Source: JBDTVS01 sp040007095 (GTDB lineage Bacteria; Acidobacteriota; Vicinamibacteria; Vicinamibacterales; CAVVIG01). From it: DNA of 19,354 bases. Positions 7,651 to 14,889 of this stretch are shown piece by piece. A model generated the notes under the pieces. The model worked only from the letters and a program-made list of their open reading frames with translations. It was not told the origin of the DNA and did not search any database. How positions within the stretch are numbered: the stretch's first letter is position 1; every line of letters starts with the position of its first letter. The stretch lies in the NCBI GenBank assembly GCA_040007095.1, contig JBDTVS010000156.1:1-19354 (forward strand), given 5' to 3'. Both the position numbers and the translations under genes were made by a program.

Positions 7651-8466
7651 TCATTCTGCACTCTCTGCACTCTTTCCTTTGGGGCCGACCATCCAGGCGA
7701 TGAGAATGCCGAGCACGTACAGTCCAACCATCGGTGCGGCGAAGATCGTCTGCGTCACCATGTCGCCGGTCGGCGTGATGACAGCGGCGGCCACGAAGAT
7801 GACCAGGATCGCGTACTTGAAGCTGCGCGCCAGGAATCGCCAGGTGACCATCTTCATCTTCGCCAGGAAGTAGATGATCGTCGGCATTTGAAACACCAGG
7901 CCCATCCCGAGCAGCATCTTCGTATACAGATCGAAGACATCGTCGAGCTTCGGCAGAAACACGAGATCGGCGGTGTTGAAGCTGGCGAAGAACGTCATCA
8001 TCCAGACGAAGACGATGTAGTGATTGAACAGCGCGCCGCCGATGAAGCCGGTCGTGGACAACGCGACGAACGGTACGGCGAGCTTCTTCTCGTTCGCATA
8101 GAGGCCGGGCGCGATGAACATCCAGACCTGGTACATGATGACCGGCGCCGCGAGCACCACGCCGGCGATGAGCGCAACCTGCACGTTGAACGAGAACGCC
8201 TCGCCCGGCTGTGTGTAGATCATCTTGCTGCCGGGCGGCAGGATGCGGCGGGTCGGTCCGAGCAGGAAATCGGAGATGCGGTCGATTAAAAAGAAACCGA
8301 CGAGGACACCGACCGCGACGGCGATGAGGGCGTTGACAATCCGCTTCCGGAGCTCGTCGAGGTGCTCCAGGAAAGACATTTGCCCGCCCGGAGACTCATC
8401 CTCGTCCGGAACAAGCGCACGCGCCGCGGATCCGGTCTGTGGACCGGGGAAGGGGACCAAGGCCAA
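7651..8466 (-). CDS. tatC: Sec-independent protein translocase subunit TatC
   Basis: TatC is the multi-spanning inner-membrane receptor that binds twin-arginine signal peptides. The family signature MSFLEHLDELRKRI occurs at residues 30-43, followed by six hydrophobic segments; AGVVLAAPVIMYQVWMFIAPGLYANEKK is the region usually most conserved. A TTG directly abuts the tatA TAA stop, giving 271 residues with a 29-residue N-terminal extension (ALVPFPGPQTG...). The ATG at 8379 would give a conventional 242-residue protein and is a fair alternative. I prefer the longer form because the stop/start abutment suggests translational coupling and neither start has a clear Shine-Dalgarno sequence. The protein ends in a short charged tail, GPKGKSAESAE. 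Confidence 0.95.
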   Translation of the reverse strand: MALVPFPGPQTGSAARALVPDEDESPGGQMSFLEHLDELRKRIVNALIAVAVGVLVGFFLIDRISDFLLGPTRRILPPGSKMIYTQPGEAFSFNVQVALIAGVVLAAPVIMYQVWMFIAPGLYANEKKLAVPFVALSTTGFIGGALFNHYIVFVWMMTFFASFNTADLVFLPKLDDVFDLYTKMLLGMGLVFQMPTIIYFLAKMKMVTWRFLARSFKYAILVIFVAAAVITPTGDMVTQTIFAAPMVGLYVLGILIAWMVGPKGKSAESAE

Positions 8467-8763
8467 TTACGCGCTCTTGTCGACCTTTCCTGACGCGCCA
8501 GCCATGACCGCCGGTTCGTCGGGATGGGTCTGGATGGGCGTGGCCGAGGCTTCGGTCGCTCTGGGGGGCTCGACTCTGGCTTTCTGATCCTCGAGACGAA
8601 TCTCCTCCTCGAGGGTGCTGCGCAGTTCGTTCGAGGCGCGCTTGAACTCTGCGAGGCTCTTGCCGAGCGATCGGCCCAATTCGGGTAGCTTGCGGGGGCC
8701 AAAAATGATCAGCGCGATCACGAAAATGATGATCAGCTCTGGCATCCCGATGGAACCTAACAT
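8467..8763 (-). CDS. tatA: Twin-arginine translocase subunit TatA (TatA/B family)
   Basis: This small single-span membrane protein forms the Tat translocation pore with TatC. The 98 residues contain an N-terminal membrane helix MPELIIIFVIALIIFGPRKL, the conserved FGPRKLPELGRSLGKSLAEFK hinge and amphipathic helix, then a charged, poorly conserved tail. Since only one TatA/B-type gene accompanies tatC here, it may serve both TatA and TatB roles; the sequence alone cannot fully separate the two. It has AGGAG six nt before the ATG and a near-consensus promoter upstream. Its stop codon is contiguous with the tatC start. Confidence 0.93.
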   Translation of the reverse strand: MLGSIGMPELIIIFVIALIIFGPRKLPELGRSLGKSLAEFKRASNELRSTLEEEIRLEDQKARVEPPRATEASATPIQTHPDEPAVMAGASGKVDKSA

Positions 8764-8769
8764 GGTGTG

Positions 8770-8774
8770 CTCCT
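8770..8774 (-). promoter_or_regulatory. Ribosome binding site of tatA
   Basis: AGGAG on the minus strand, 6 nt before the ATG at 8763, supports this start. Confidence 0.8.
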
Positions 8775-8807
8775 GAAATCCGGATAAAGGTAAGGCCGGC
8801 TGCCACC

Positions 8808-8837
8808 ATTATAGGAACCAGGCGCGCGGCGGGTCAA
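8808..8837 (-). promoter_or_regulatory. Near-consensus sigma70 promoter of tatAC
   Basis: On the minus strand TTGACC (8832-8837), an 18-nt spacer and a perfect TATAAT (8808-8813) lie 45 nt before the tatA ATG. This is the best promoter match in the window. It is divergent from the ctp promoter, the two -35 boxes being about 32 bp apart. Confidence 0.85.
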
Positions 8838-8869
8838 GAAATTCTACGCTGATGATGCCCCAGAAGTCG

Positions 8870-8898
8870 TTGCCTGTAAGGAAGTTATCTGCTAGGCT
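8870..8898 (+). promoter_or_regulatory. Candidate promoter of ctp, leaderless geometry
   Basis: TTGCCT (8870-8875), a 17-nt spacer and TAGGCT (8893-8898) precede the ATG at 8908 with only 9 nt between the -10 and the start codon. No Shine-Dalgarno sequence is visible. The same spacing is seen at proS and at the M48 gene. Confidence 0.5.
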
Positions 8899-8907
8899 GA
8901 TCTCCAT

Positions 8908-10530
8908 ATGCGACGCTACCGCTCCCTGCCCGTCGTTGTGTTTGCGATCGTCACCTCCGCGCTGATCGGCGGGTTCTTCGGGAAGAACGCGCTCGCCGTC
9001 GACGACAAGATTCCCGAGCACTACAAAACGTTCACGGCCGCGCTCAGCGCGATCGAGACGAATTACGTAGAGAAGGTCGAATCCGACAACGTCGTCTACA
9101 GCGCGATTCGCGGCATGCTGAGCACGCTGGATCCTCACTCCAGCTTCTTCTCGCCCGTGGAGTACGCGCGGATGCGCGAGCGGCAGGAGGGTCGCTACTA
9201 CGGCATCGGCATACAAATCGTTTCAGTCGATGGCGATGTCACCGCCACACGCATCTTCGAGGGATCCCCGGCCTACAAGGCGGGCGTTCGCCGCGGCGAC
9301 GTCATCGCGCGCATCGCCGGCGACGATGCGAAGGGCTGGACCAACGATCAGGCGATGCAGAAGCTGCGCGGCCCGAAGGGCACCAACGTCAGCATCGAGG
9401 TCAAGCGGCGCGGCTACGAACAACTGATTCCGGTCGCGCTCACGCGAGACGAAGTGACCATCCCGACAGTCACGTCCTATTTCATGATCGACGCGACGAC
9501 CGGCTACATCCGCATGCAGGACTTCGGGGAAAATACCGATCGCGACGTCAAGCACGCGCTGCGCGAACTCTCGTCCAAGGGCATGAAGCGCCTGTTGTTC
9601 GACATCCGCGGCAATCCCGGCGGTCCACTCGACCAGGCGATCAAAGTCGCCAACGAATTCCTCCCCCGCGGACGGATGATTGTCTACACCCGCGGCCGCG
9701 TGCAAAACTCCGATCAGGACTATCGCGCGACTGAAGACGGCGAGTTCTCCGATATCCCCGTGGTCATGATGGCGAATCGGGACAGCGCCAGCGCCTCCGA
9801 GATCGTGACGGGGGCGCTGCAGGATCACGACCGCGCCTACATTGTCGGCGAGACGACGTTCGGTAAGGCGCTCGTGCAGTCGGTGTACCGCATCAGCGGT
9901 CAGGCCGGCCTGGCACTGACGACCGCACACTACTACACGCCGAGCGGCCGTCTGATTCAGCGCCCCTGGGATTCGACATTCGACGAGTACCTGAGCTACA
10001 GACTGAAAGACCAGGATGTCGAACGTGTGCACAGCCCGAGCGACCTGAAGCGCACTGACTCCGGACGGCCCGTCTACAGCGGAGGCGGTATCGAGCCCGA
10101 CAAGCGAATCGCCGGACCCGTGGAAGGATTCAATCCCGGACGCGTCGGCCGCACGCTCTACGGCCGTCAGACGTTCGAGACCTTCGCGCAGAAGTTCACC
10201 GCCGATGGCGATAACCGCATCACACAACGCGCCACGGGCCGCGCGCTCGTCAAGCCCAACTTCGTCGTGGACGATGCGATGCTGGCCGATTTCCGCGAGC
10301 AGCTCACCACCGACAAAGTCAAATTTGACGAGGAGGCGTTCAAGAAAGACGAAGACTTCATCCGCGCGATGATCCGCTTTCGCATCGACGAAGTGGTGTT
10401 CGGCATCGCCGAAGCGCAACGGCATCTCCTGAGCGCCGATCCTCAGTCTCAGGTCGCCCTGTCGATGTTCGGCGAAGCGGTCAAACTGACCGAACTCTCG
10501 CGCACGAACGGACGTTCGAAGGCTCACTAA
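8908..10530 (+). CDS. ctp: S41 C-terminal processing peptidase
   Basis: This periplasmic serine protease of the CtpA/Prc class trims C-termini of exported proteins. The 540 residues begin with a signal or anchor segment (SLPVVVFAIVTSALIGGFF). A PDZ domain follows, around YYGIGIQIVSVDGDVTATRIFEGSPAYKAGVRRGDVI (about 97-135), then the protease core with DIRGNPGG. The Ser-Lys dyad is Ser295 in DSASASE and Lys320 in TFGKALVQ, with Gln324 four residues on. The 25-residue Ser-Lys spacing equals that known for B. subtilis CtpB. The C-terminal 150 residues carry a helical extension without a recognised domain. The short promoter-to-start distance suggests a leaderless mRNA. It is followed after 268 bp by smc, which has its own promoter. 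Confidence 0.95.
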   Translation: MRRYRSLPVVVFAIVTSALIGGFFGKNALAVDDKIPEHYKTFTAALSAIETNYVEKVESDNVVYSAIRGMLSTLDPHSSFFSPVEYARMRERQEGRYYGIGIQIVSVDGDVTATRIFEGSPAYKAGVRRGDVIARIAGDDAKGWTNDQAMQKLRGPKGTNVSIEVKRRGYEQLIPVALTRDEVTIPTVTSYFMIDATTGYIRMQDFGENTDRDVKHALRELSSKGMKRLLFDIRGNPGGPLDQAIKVANEFLPRGRMIVYTRGRVQNSDQDYRATEDGEFSDIPVVMMANRDSASASEIVTGALQDHDRAYIVGETTFGKALVQSVYRISGQAGLALTTAHYYTPSGRLIQRPWDSTFDEYLSYRLKDQDVERVHSPSDLKRTDSGRPVYSGGGIEPDKRIAGPVEGFNPGRVGRTLYGRQTFETFAQKFTADGDNRITQRATGRALVKPNFVVDDAMLADFREQLTTDKVKFDEEAFKKDEDFIRAMIRFRIDEVVFGIAEAQRHLLSADPQSQVALSMFGEAVKLTELSRTNGRSKAH

Positions 10531-10583
10531 CCAGGGGCGGGGTTGGGGCACACGACCACAACGAATTGTGTCGTAGTTTGCTC

Positions 10584-10612
10584 TTGCCACTATACCTGGG
10601 CCTTGCTACACT
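10584..10612 (+). promoter_or_regulatory. Candidate promoter of smc
   Basis: TTGCCA (10584-10589), a 17-nt spacer and TACACT (10607-10612) form a good promoter match. The predicted start of transcription is about 10619, at the 5' foot of a stable hairpin, giving a leader of about 180 nt before smc. Confidence 0.55.
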
Positions 10613-10615
10613 GAC

Positions 10616-10679
10616 GACCGCTTTACGACCTGGGGCCGCCGTCTGGACTTTCAGACGGCGAAAAGGTCGCAAGTCGGTC
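10616..10679 (+). ncRNA. Structured 5' leader hairpin of smc (unclassified)
   Basis: Two arms, 10616-10631 and 10664-10679, pair over 16 positions with 13 Watson-Crick pairs, one G-U and two mismatches. Above an asymmetric internal loop (GGGGC opposite AAA) a second perfect 9-bp stem, CGCCGTCTG/CAGACGGCG (10637-10645 with 10652-10660), closes a 6-nt loop. Further downstream GGGCC (10714-10718)/GGCCC (10725-10729) and GTCCG (10730-10734)/CGGAC (10743-10747) can form hairpins. AGGG (10723-10726)/CCCT (10747-10750) is an alternative partner. I do not recognise the fold as a known riboswitch, SRP RNA, tRNA or 6S RNA. There is no U-tract, so it is not an intrinsic terminator. It may be a regulatory leader or a small RNA. 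Confidence 0.5.
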
Positions 10680-10765
10680 CGTGTCGTTCTGCCTCCCAGC
10701 CAGAACCTGTGTCGGGCCTGACAGGGCCCGTCCGTATGTAGGCGGACCCTCACAACGGAACGTGG

Positions 10766-10781
10766 CGGCCGGCGCCGGCCG
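10766..10781. repeat. Perfect 16-bp GC palindrome before the smc ribosome binding site
   Basis: CGGCCGGCGCCGGCCG is self-complementary and ends 6 nt before the AGGG that serves as smc Shine-Dalgarno (10788-10791). It could be a protein-binding site or part of the leader structure. In GC-rich DNA such a palindrome can also arise by chance. Confidence 0.5.
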
Positions 10782-10798
10782 GCCTTCAGGGTGTGCTC

Positions 10799-13700
10799 AT
10801 GCGTCTCGAGCGTCTCGAAATCAACGGCTTCAAATCGTTTTCCGACCGTTCCGAACTGGCCTTCGACAAGGGGGTCACCGCCATCGTCGGGCCGAATGGT
10901 TGCGGCAAGAGCAACGTCGCCGACGCCATCACGTGGGTGATGGGCGAGCAGAGCGCGAAGAGCCTGCGCGGCGAGAAAATGGAAGACGTCATCTTCAATG
11001 GCAGCGATGCGCGCAAGCCGACCGCCACGGCCGAGGTGCGATTGCGCTTCAGCGGCGTCTTGAAGAATGTCGTCGGGCCCGCGTTTACCGATCAGCCTGA
11101 GCAGCCGGGCGCGAGTGAAGACGGGCACCACCTGGATCGGCCGAGCGATGGCCACGTTGGGAATGGTCACGCCGGCAATGGCCACGTGGCGAACGGCCAT
11201 CTCGTGGAAGGCGGCCATGGCAATGGCCACGGGAATGGTCATGGGAACGGCCGCGGCAATGGCCACAACCACCCGGTCACCGACGCCGACACACTGATTC
11301 AGTCGGTGGCGCGGGAAGTCGAGGTCACGCGTCGGCTTTACCGCTCCGGCGACAGCGAGTATCTCATCGACGGTCAGGTCTGCCGGCTGCGCGACGTTCA
11401 CGACCTTCTGATGGACACCGGGCTCGGCGCCAAGGCGTACGCGATCATCGAGCAGGGGAAGATCGGGCTGATTCTGAGCACGCGTCCGACCGATCGCCGC
11501 CAATTGATCGAGGAGGCCGCCGGCATCACGAAGTACAAGTCGCGGCGGCGATCCGCGGAGCTGAAGCTCGACGCCGCGCAGCAGAACCTGACCCGTATCG
11601 ACGACATCGTGTTCGAGGTCGACAAACAGCGCGGCACGCTGAAGCGTCAGGCGGCGAAGGCGAAGCGATACCAGAAGCTGCGCGACGAGCTGCGCCGATG
11701 GGAAAAGGTGCTGTTCGCGCGGAAGTACCGTCAGCTCGCCGAAACGATCGAATCGGCGCGCGGCCGTCTGGGCGACGCGCGCGAGCGCGAGTCGGCGGCG
11801 GCGGCCCGCCTGTCGGAGATTGAATCGGACCTCGGACGCGTGCGGATCGAGTTGGTCGAGGCCGAATCGAGCGCGATGCAGGCGCGCGAGAGCGCGCACG
11901 GCCGTGAGCTGGCGATCAACCGCCGGCAGCAGCAGATTGCCTTCGACCGCGAACAGATCCAGTCGCTGGACGCGCGCTGTCGCGTGCTGGCGGCGGAGTT
12001 CGACACCCTGGAGGCGCGGCGCGAGCCGGCGCGTCTTGCCCTGGCGGCCGGCCGTGACGCTGCCGCCGCAGCCTTGGTCGATCGCGATCGCGCCGGCCAG
12101 ACGCTGGCGGACGGGAGCGAGGCCTACGAGGTCGCACACCGCGAGATCGAAGGCCTCGAAGCGGACGTTGAGGCGGTGCGCAGCGAAGTCTTCTCGGCCA
12201 TCAATTCGGCAACGGCGTTGCGGCATGCGGTCGAGCATGCAAAGACCGCCCGCGACCGCGTCGCCGAAACCCTGTCGAAACTGGACGTCGAGCGCCAGGA
12301 CATCCGGGTCGAATCCGATCGGGCGGAAATGGATCGCGCGGAGGCGACCGAGCGGCTGCGGCAGTTGCAGGACGCGATGGATGCCACGCGGGTCGCGCGC
12401 GCGGCGCGCGAGTCCGAGCTGGCCAGCGCCCGGATCGAGCATGAGTGGCGCGCCCGATCGGTGCGCACGCGCGAGCAGGAGCTCGCCGCACTCGAGGCGC
12501 GCCTCGCATCGCTCGAAGAGCTCGATGCGGCGCGGGCGGGTTACGGCGACGGTGCCCGTGCCGTGCTCGCGAAAGCCAACGGCCACGTCGCCCAGCTGGG
12601 TGCCCTGGCCGACTATCTCGAGGTCGATCCGGGCTACGAACGCGCGGTCGAAGCGTGTCTGGGCGATTTGGTTCAGCACGTTGTCGTCGAGCGGGCAGAA
12701 CACGCGGCCGCCGGTCTGCAGCTGCTGCGCGACACACACGCCGGCCGCTGCGGGTTCGTAATCACCGCCGCGGCGGATCGGGACGCCGCATTCAGCCGCA
12801 CCGCCGCCGGCGCCGGTCCGGTGCCACCCGCCGGCATCGTCGCGCTCTCGACCGTGGTCCGCGTGAATGGTCCCTTTGGCGATGCGATTCGGTTGGCCCT
12901 CGGCGACGCGTGGATCGCGGATGCTTACGATCAGGCGGCGGACGTGAGCCGCTTCGCGCCGGTTCCGGTGGCGACGCTTGCCGGCGACGTGTTTCACGGG
13001 CCGCATGTCGTTCATGGCGGCGGGCGCGAGGACGCGCGAGGCATCCTGGGAACCAAGCGCGAAATCAAAGAGCTCCGCGATCGCATCGAGGCCGACCGCG
13101 ACGATCTTCTTCGCGTGATCGAGGAGACGGAGGGGCTCGAGAACACCATCGCGCAGGCGTCGAGCGCGATTGCCGCCTTGAACGCCGAACACCACCGGCA
13201 GGAGAAGGCCGGCGTCGGTTACGAGGCACAGCTCCAGCGCGCGGCCGATGAAGCTGTCCGGTTGGCCCAGAAGAGCGAGCAGCTCATTCGCGAGCATCGC
13301 CAGGCGACCGAGGAGCGTGAAGCGCTCGACCGACGTCAGGACGAAGCGCGGCTGGCGATCGGTCGGCTCGAACAGGAACAGCGCGCCGCGGACGAGCGGT
13401 TCACGGTCGCGCAGCATCGATTGTTCGGCGCGCGGGAAGCGGCCGAGGAGCTGAGCCAGCGGGCGGCGGAAGCCCGGGCCGCGCATGCCGGGCTGGTCGA
13501 ACGCGCGGCCGCACTCCACGCCGACGTTCGCAGGTTGGAGGAGTCCGGGATCGAGCTCGAACAGCGTGCGAGCGCATTGGCAGCGGAGATCGATCAGATC
13601 CGATCCCGCATCGGCGAGTTGCTCGAGGCCATTTCGACGGCCGAAGCGCTTCTCGATGTCGACGTGATCGCGCTCGACGGATTGCAACGTGACGTGCGAA

Positions 13701-14752
13701 CCGCCGACGAGGTGGTCTCGGCGCTGCGCACCAGGACCGAGGAGCACGACGGGCTGGTGAAGGCCGGCCGCGCTTCGCTCGAATCGATTCGGGCGATCGT
13801 GTCTGAGCTCGCGATCGCGCTGGCCACCACCGAGAGCGAACTGTCTCATCTGTCGGCGTCCTGCCTGGCTGCCGTGCAGGCCACCCTCGATGACGTCCTC
13901 GTTGAAGTGGCGGAGCTCGAGCGGGACGGCGCGGCGGTGCCCGATGCGCGTGCCATTTGCGCCGACGAGCCCGACGACTCGATCGATGACGGCGAGGGGC
14001 AACTCGCCGGTCGTCGAGATGCCGGCGGCCAGGAGGCTGCCATCCGCGTCCGGTTGGAGCCGGACTTGTCGGATCCGGGCGCGGCTGTCATCGCCGCGGA
14101 ACGGCACTCGCTCAGCGCCGAGGAGGCGATCGCCACGCTGCGCGCCAAAATCGAGCGTCTCGGGCCTGTGAACATGATGGCGATCGAGCAGTTCGACGAA
14201 CTCGAGTCGCGTCACGCCTTTCTGTCCACACAGCAGAACGATCTGGTGGCGGCGATCGCGCAGACCACCGAGGCCATCAAGCGCATCGACCAGACGACTC
14301 GACAGCGTTTCGCCGAGGCGTTCGCGGCGATCAACCACAACTTCCAGCGAACCTTCGGTACGTTGTTCGGTGGTGGCCGGGCAGGGCTGACGCTGCTCGA
14401 CGAGAACGATCCGCTCGAAAGCGGGATCGAGATCATCGCCCAGCCGCCGGGCAAGCGCCTGCAGAGCGTGCAGCTCCTCTCGGGCGGGGAGAAGGCGCTG
14501 ACGGCGATTGCCCTGATGTTCGGCCTGTTTCAGTACAAGCCGAGCCCGTTCTGCCTGCTCGATGAAATCGACGCGCCACTCGACGATGCCAACATCGGCC
14601 GGTTCGTCGAAATGCTGCGCGGCATGCAGAGCCACACCCAGTTCATCCTGATTACCCACAACCGCAAGACGATGGAGATCGCCGACCGCTTGTACGGGGT
14701 GACCATGGAAGAGCCCGGAGTCTCGAAGCTCATCTCGGTGAATTTGAATTGA
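10799..14752 (+). CDS. smc: Chromosome segregation protein SMC with two large inserts
   Basis: SMC is the ATPase that organises and segregates the chromosome. From the ATG at 10799 (AGGG seven nt upstream) the protein has 1317 residues, longer than the usual 1150-1200. Walker A GPNGCGKS is at 31-38. The head continues to TRRLYRSGDSEYLIDGQ and EEAAGITKYK, followed by the first coiled coil. The hinge lies at about 578-750, from GYGDGARAVLAKANG to VVHGGGREDARGILG. After the second coiled coil come the signature LLSGGEKALTAIALM (LSGGE 1227-1231) and Walker B CLLDE (1252-1256). The excess length comes mainly from a Gly/Asn/His repeat insert (117-158) in the head and an acidic low-complexity insert (about 1041-1105) before the C-terminal head. 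All catalytic motifs are intact. scpA and scpB are not in the window. Confidence 0.97.
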   Translation: MRLERLEINGFKSFSDRSELAFDKGVTAIVGPNGCGKSNVADAITWVMGEQSAKSLRGEKMEDVIFNGSDARKPTATAEVRLRFSGVLKNVVGPAFTDQPEQPGASEDGHHLDRPSDGHVGNGHAGNGHVANGHLVEGGHGNGHGNGHGNGRGNGHNHPVTDADTLIQSVAREVEVTRRLYRSGDSEYLIDGQVCRLRDVHDLLMDTGLGAKAYAIIEQGKIGLILSTRPTDRRQLIEEAAGITKYKSRRRSAELKLDAAQQNLTRIDDIVFEVDKQRGTLKRQAAKAKRYQKLRDELRRWEKVLFARKYRQLAETIESARGRLGDARERESAAAARLSEIESDLGRVRIELVEAESSAMQARESAHGRELAINRRQQQIAFDREQIQSLDARCRVLAAEFDTLEARREPARLALAAGRDAAAAALVDRDRAGQTLADGSEAYEVAHREIEGLEADVEAVRSEVFSAINSATALRHAVEHAKTARDRVAETLSKLDVERQDIRVESDRAEMDRAEATERLRQLQDAMDATRVARAARESELASARIEHEWRARSVRTREQELAALEARLASLEELDAARAGYGDGARAVLAKANGHVAQLGALADYLEVDPGYERAVEACLGDLVQHVVVERAEHAAAGLQLLRDTHAGRCGFVITAAADRDAAFSRTAAGAGPVPPAGIVALSTVVRVNGPFGDAIRLALGDAWIADAYDQAADVSRFAPVPVATLAGDVFHGPHVVHGGGREDARGILGTKREIKELRDRIEADRDDLLRVIEETEGLENTIAQASSAIAALNAEHHRQEKAGVGYEAQLQRAADEAVRLAQKSEQLIREHRQATEEREALDRRQDEARLAIGRLEQEQRAADERFTVAQHRLFGAREAAEELSQRAAEARAAHAGLVERAAALHADVRRLEESGIELEQRASALAAEIDQIRSRIGELLEAISTAEALLDVDVIALDGLQRDVRTADEVVSALRTRTEEHDGLVKAGRASLESIRAIVSELAIALATTESELSHLSASCLAAVQATLDDVLVEVAELERDGAAVPDARAICADEPDDSIDDGEGQLAGRRDAGGQEAAIRVRLEPDLSDPGAAVIAAERHSLSAEEAIATLRAKIERLGPVNMMAIEQFDELESRHAFLSTQQNDLVAAIAQTTEAIKRIDQTTRQRFAEAFAAINHNFQRTFGTLFGGGRAGLTLLDENDPLESGIEIIAQPPGKRLQSVQLLSGGEKALTAIALMFGLFQYKPSPFCLLDEIDAPLDDANIGRFVEMLRGMQSHTQFILITHNRKTMEIADRLYGVTMEEPGVSKLISVNLN
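11147..11272 (+). repeat. GNGH-type repeat inside smc
   Basis: Residues 117-158 of SMC consist of GNGH-like four- to six-residue units (GHVGNGHAGNGH, then GHGNGHGNGHGNGRGNGH). They include nine His in 42 residues, with two more His just before. Gly, Asn and His codons are all mixed between synonyms, so the repeat is kept at the protein level and is not a fresh DNA slippage product. It sits between the strand LRFSGVL and EVEVTRRLYRSG of the N-terminal head lobe. Confidence 0.9.
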
Positions 14753-14764
14753 GGCAGGGGAGGC

Positions 14765-14844
14765 GACGGTGCGATGGGGTGATGGAATGATGTGGTGATG
14801 GAATGATGTGGTGATGGGGTGATGGGGTGATTGGTGGATGGCGG
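14765..14844 (+). repeat. Octamer tandem array, left (10 units of GTGATGGG type)
   Basis: Ten consecutive 8-nt units can be read here (GACGGTGC, GATGGGGT, GATGGAAT, GATGTGGT, GATGGAAT, GATGTGGT, GATGGGGT, GATGGGGT, GATTGGTG, GATGGCGG). A pair of units is itself repeated (14781-14812). The array begins 12 bp after the smc stop. It is the inverted counterpart of the array at 14937-15016. Confidence 0.85.
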
Positions 14845-14889
14845 AACGGGGGAGTGCTCACGGCGTAATGTGACGTGTGTGCCTGAGCG

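Noticed and set aside
9223..10590. A 455-codon antisense frame over ctp
   Set aside because: Shadow of the well-supported S41 peptidase gene; no motifs and no ribosome site.
10637..10679. Possible tRNA or SRP RNA in the smc leader
   Set aside because: The hairpin lacks a cloverleaf and the conserved SRP apical sequence; it is better described as an unclassified leader structure.
10481..14659. A 1392-codon open frame antisense to smc
   Set aside because: It mirrors the codon structure of smc, shows no family motifs, and is Arg/Leu/Gln-rich as expected for an antisense shadow in GC-rich DNA. No start signals were seen.
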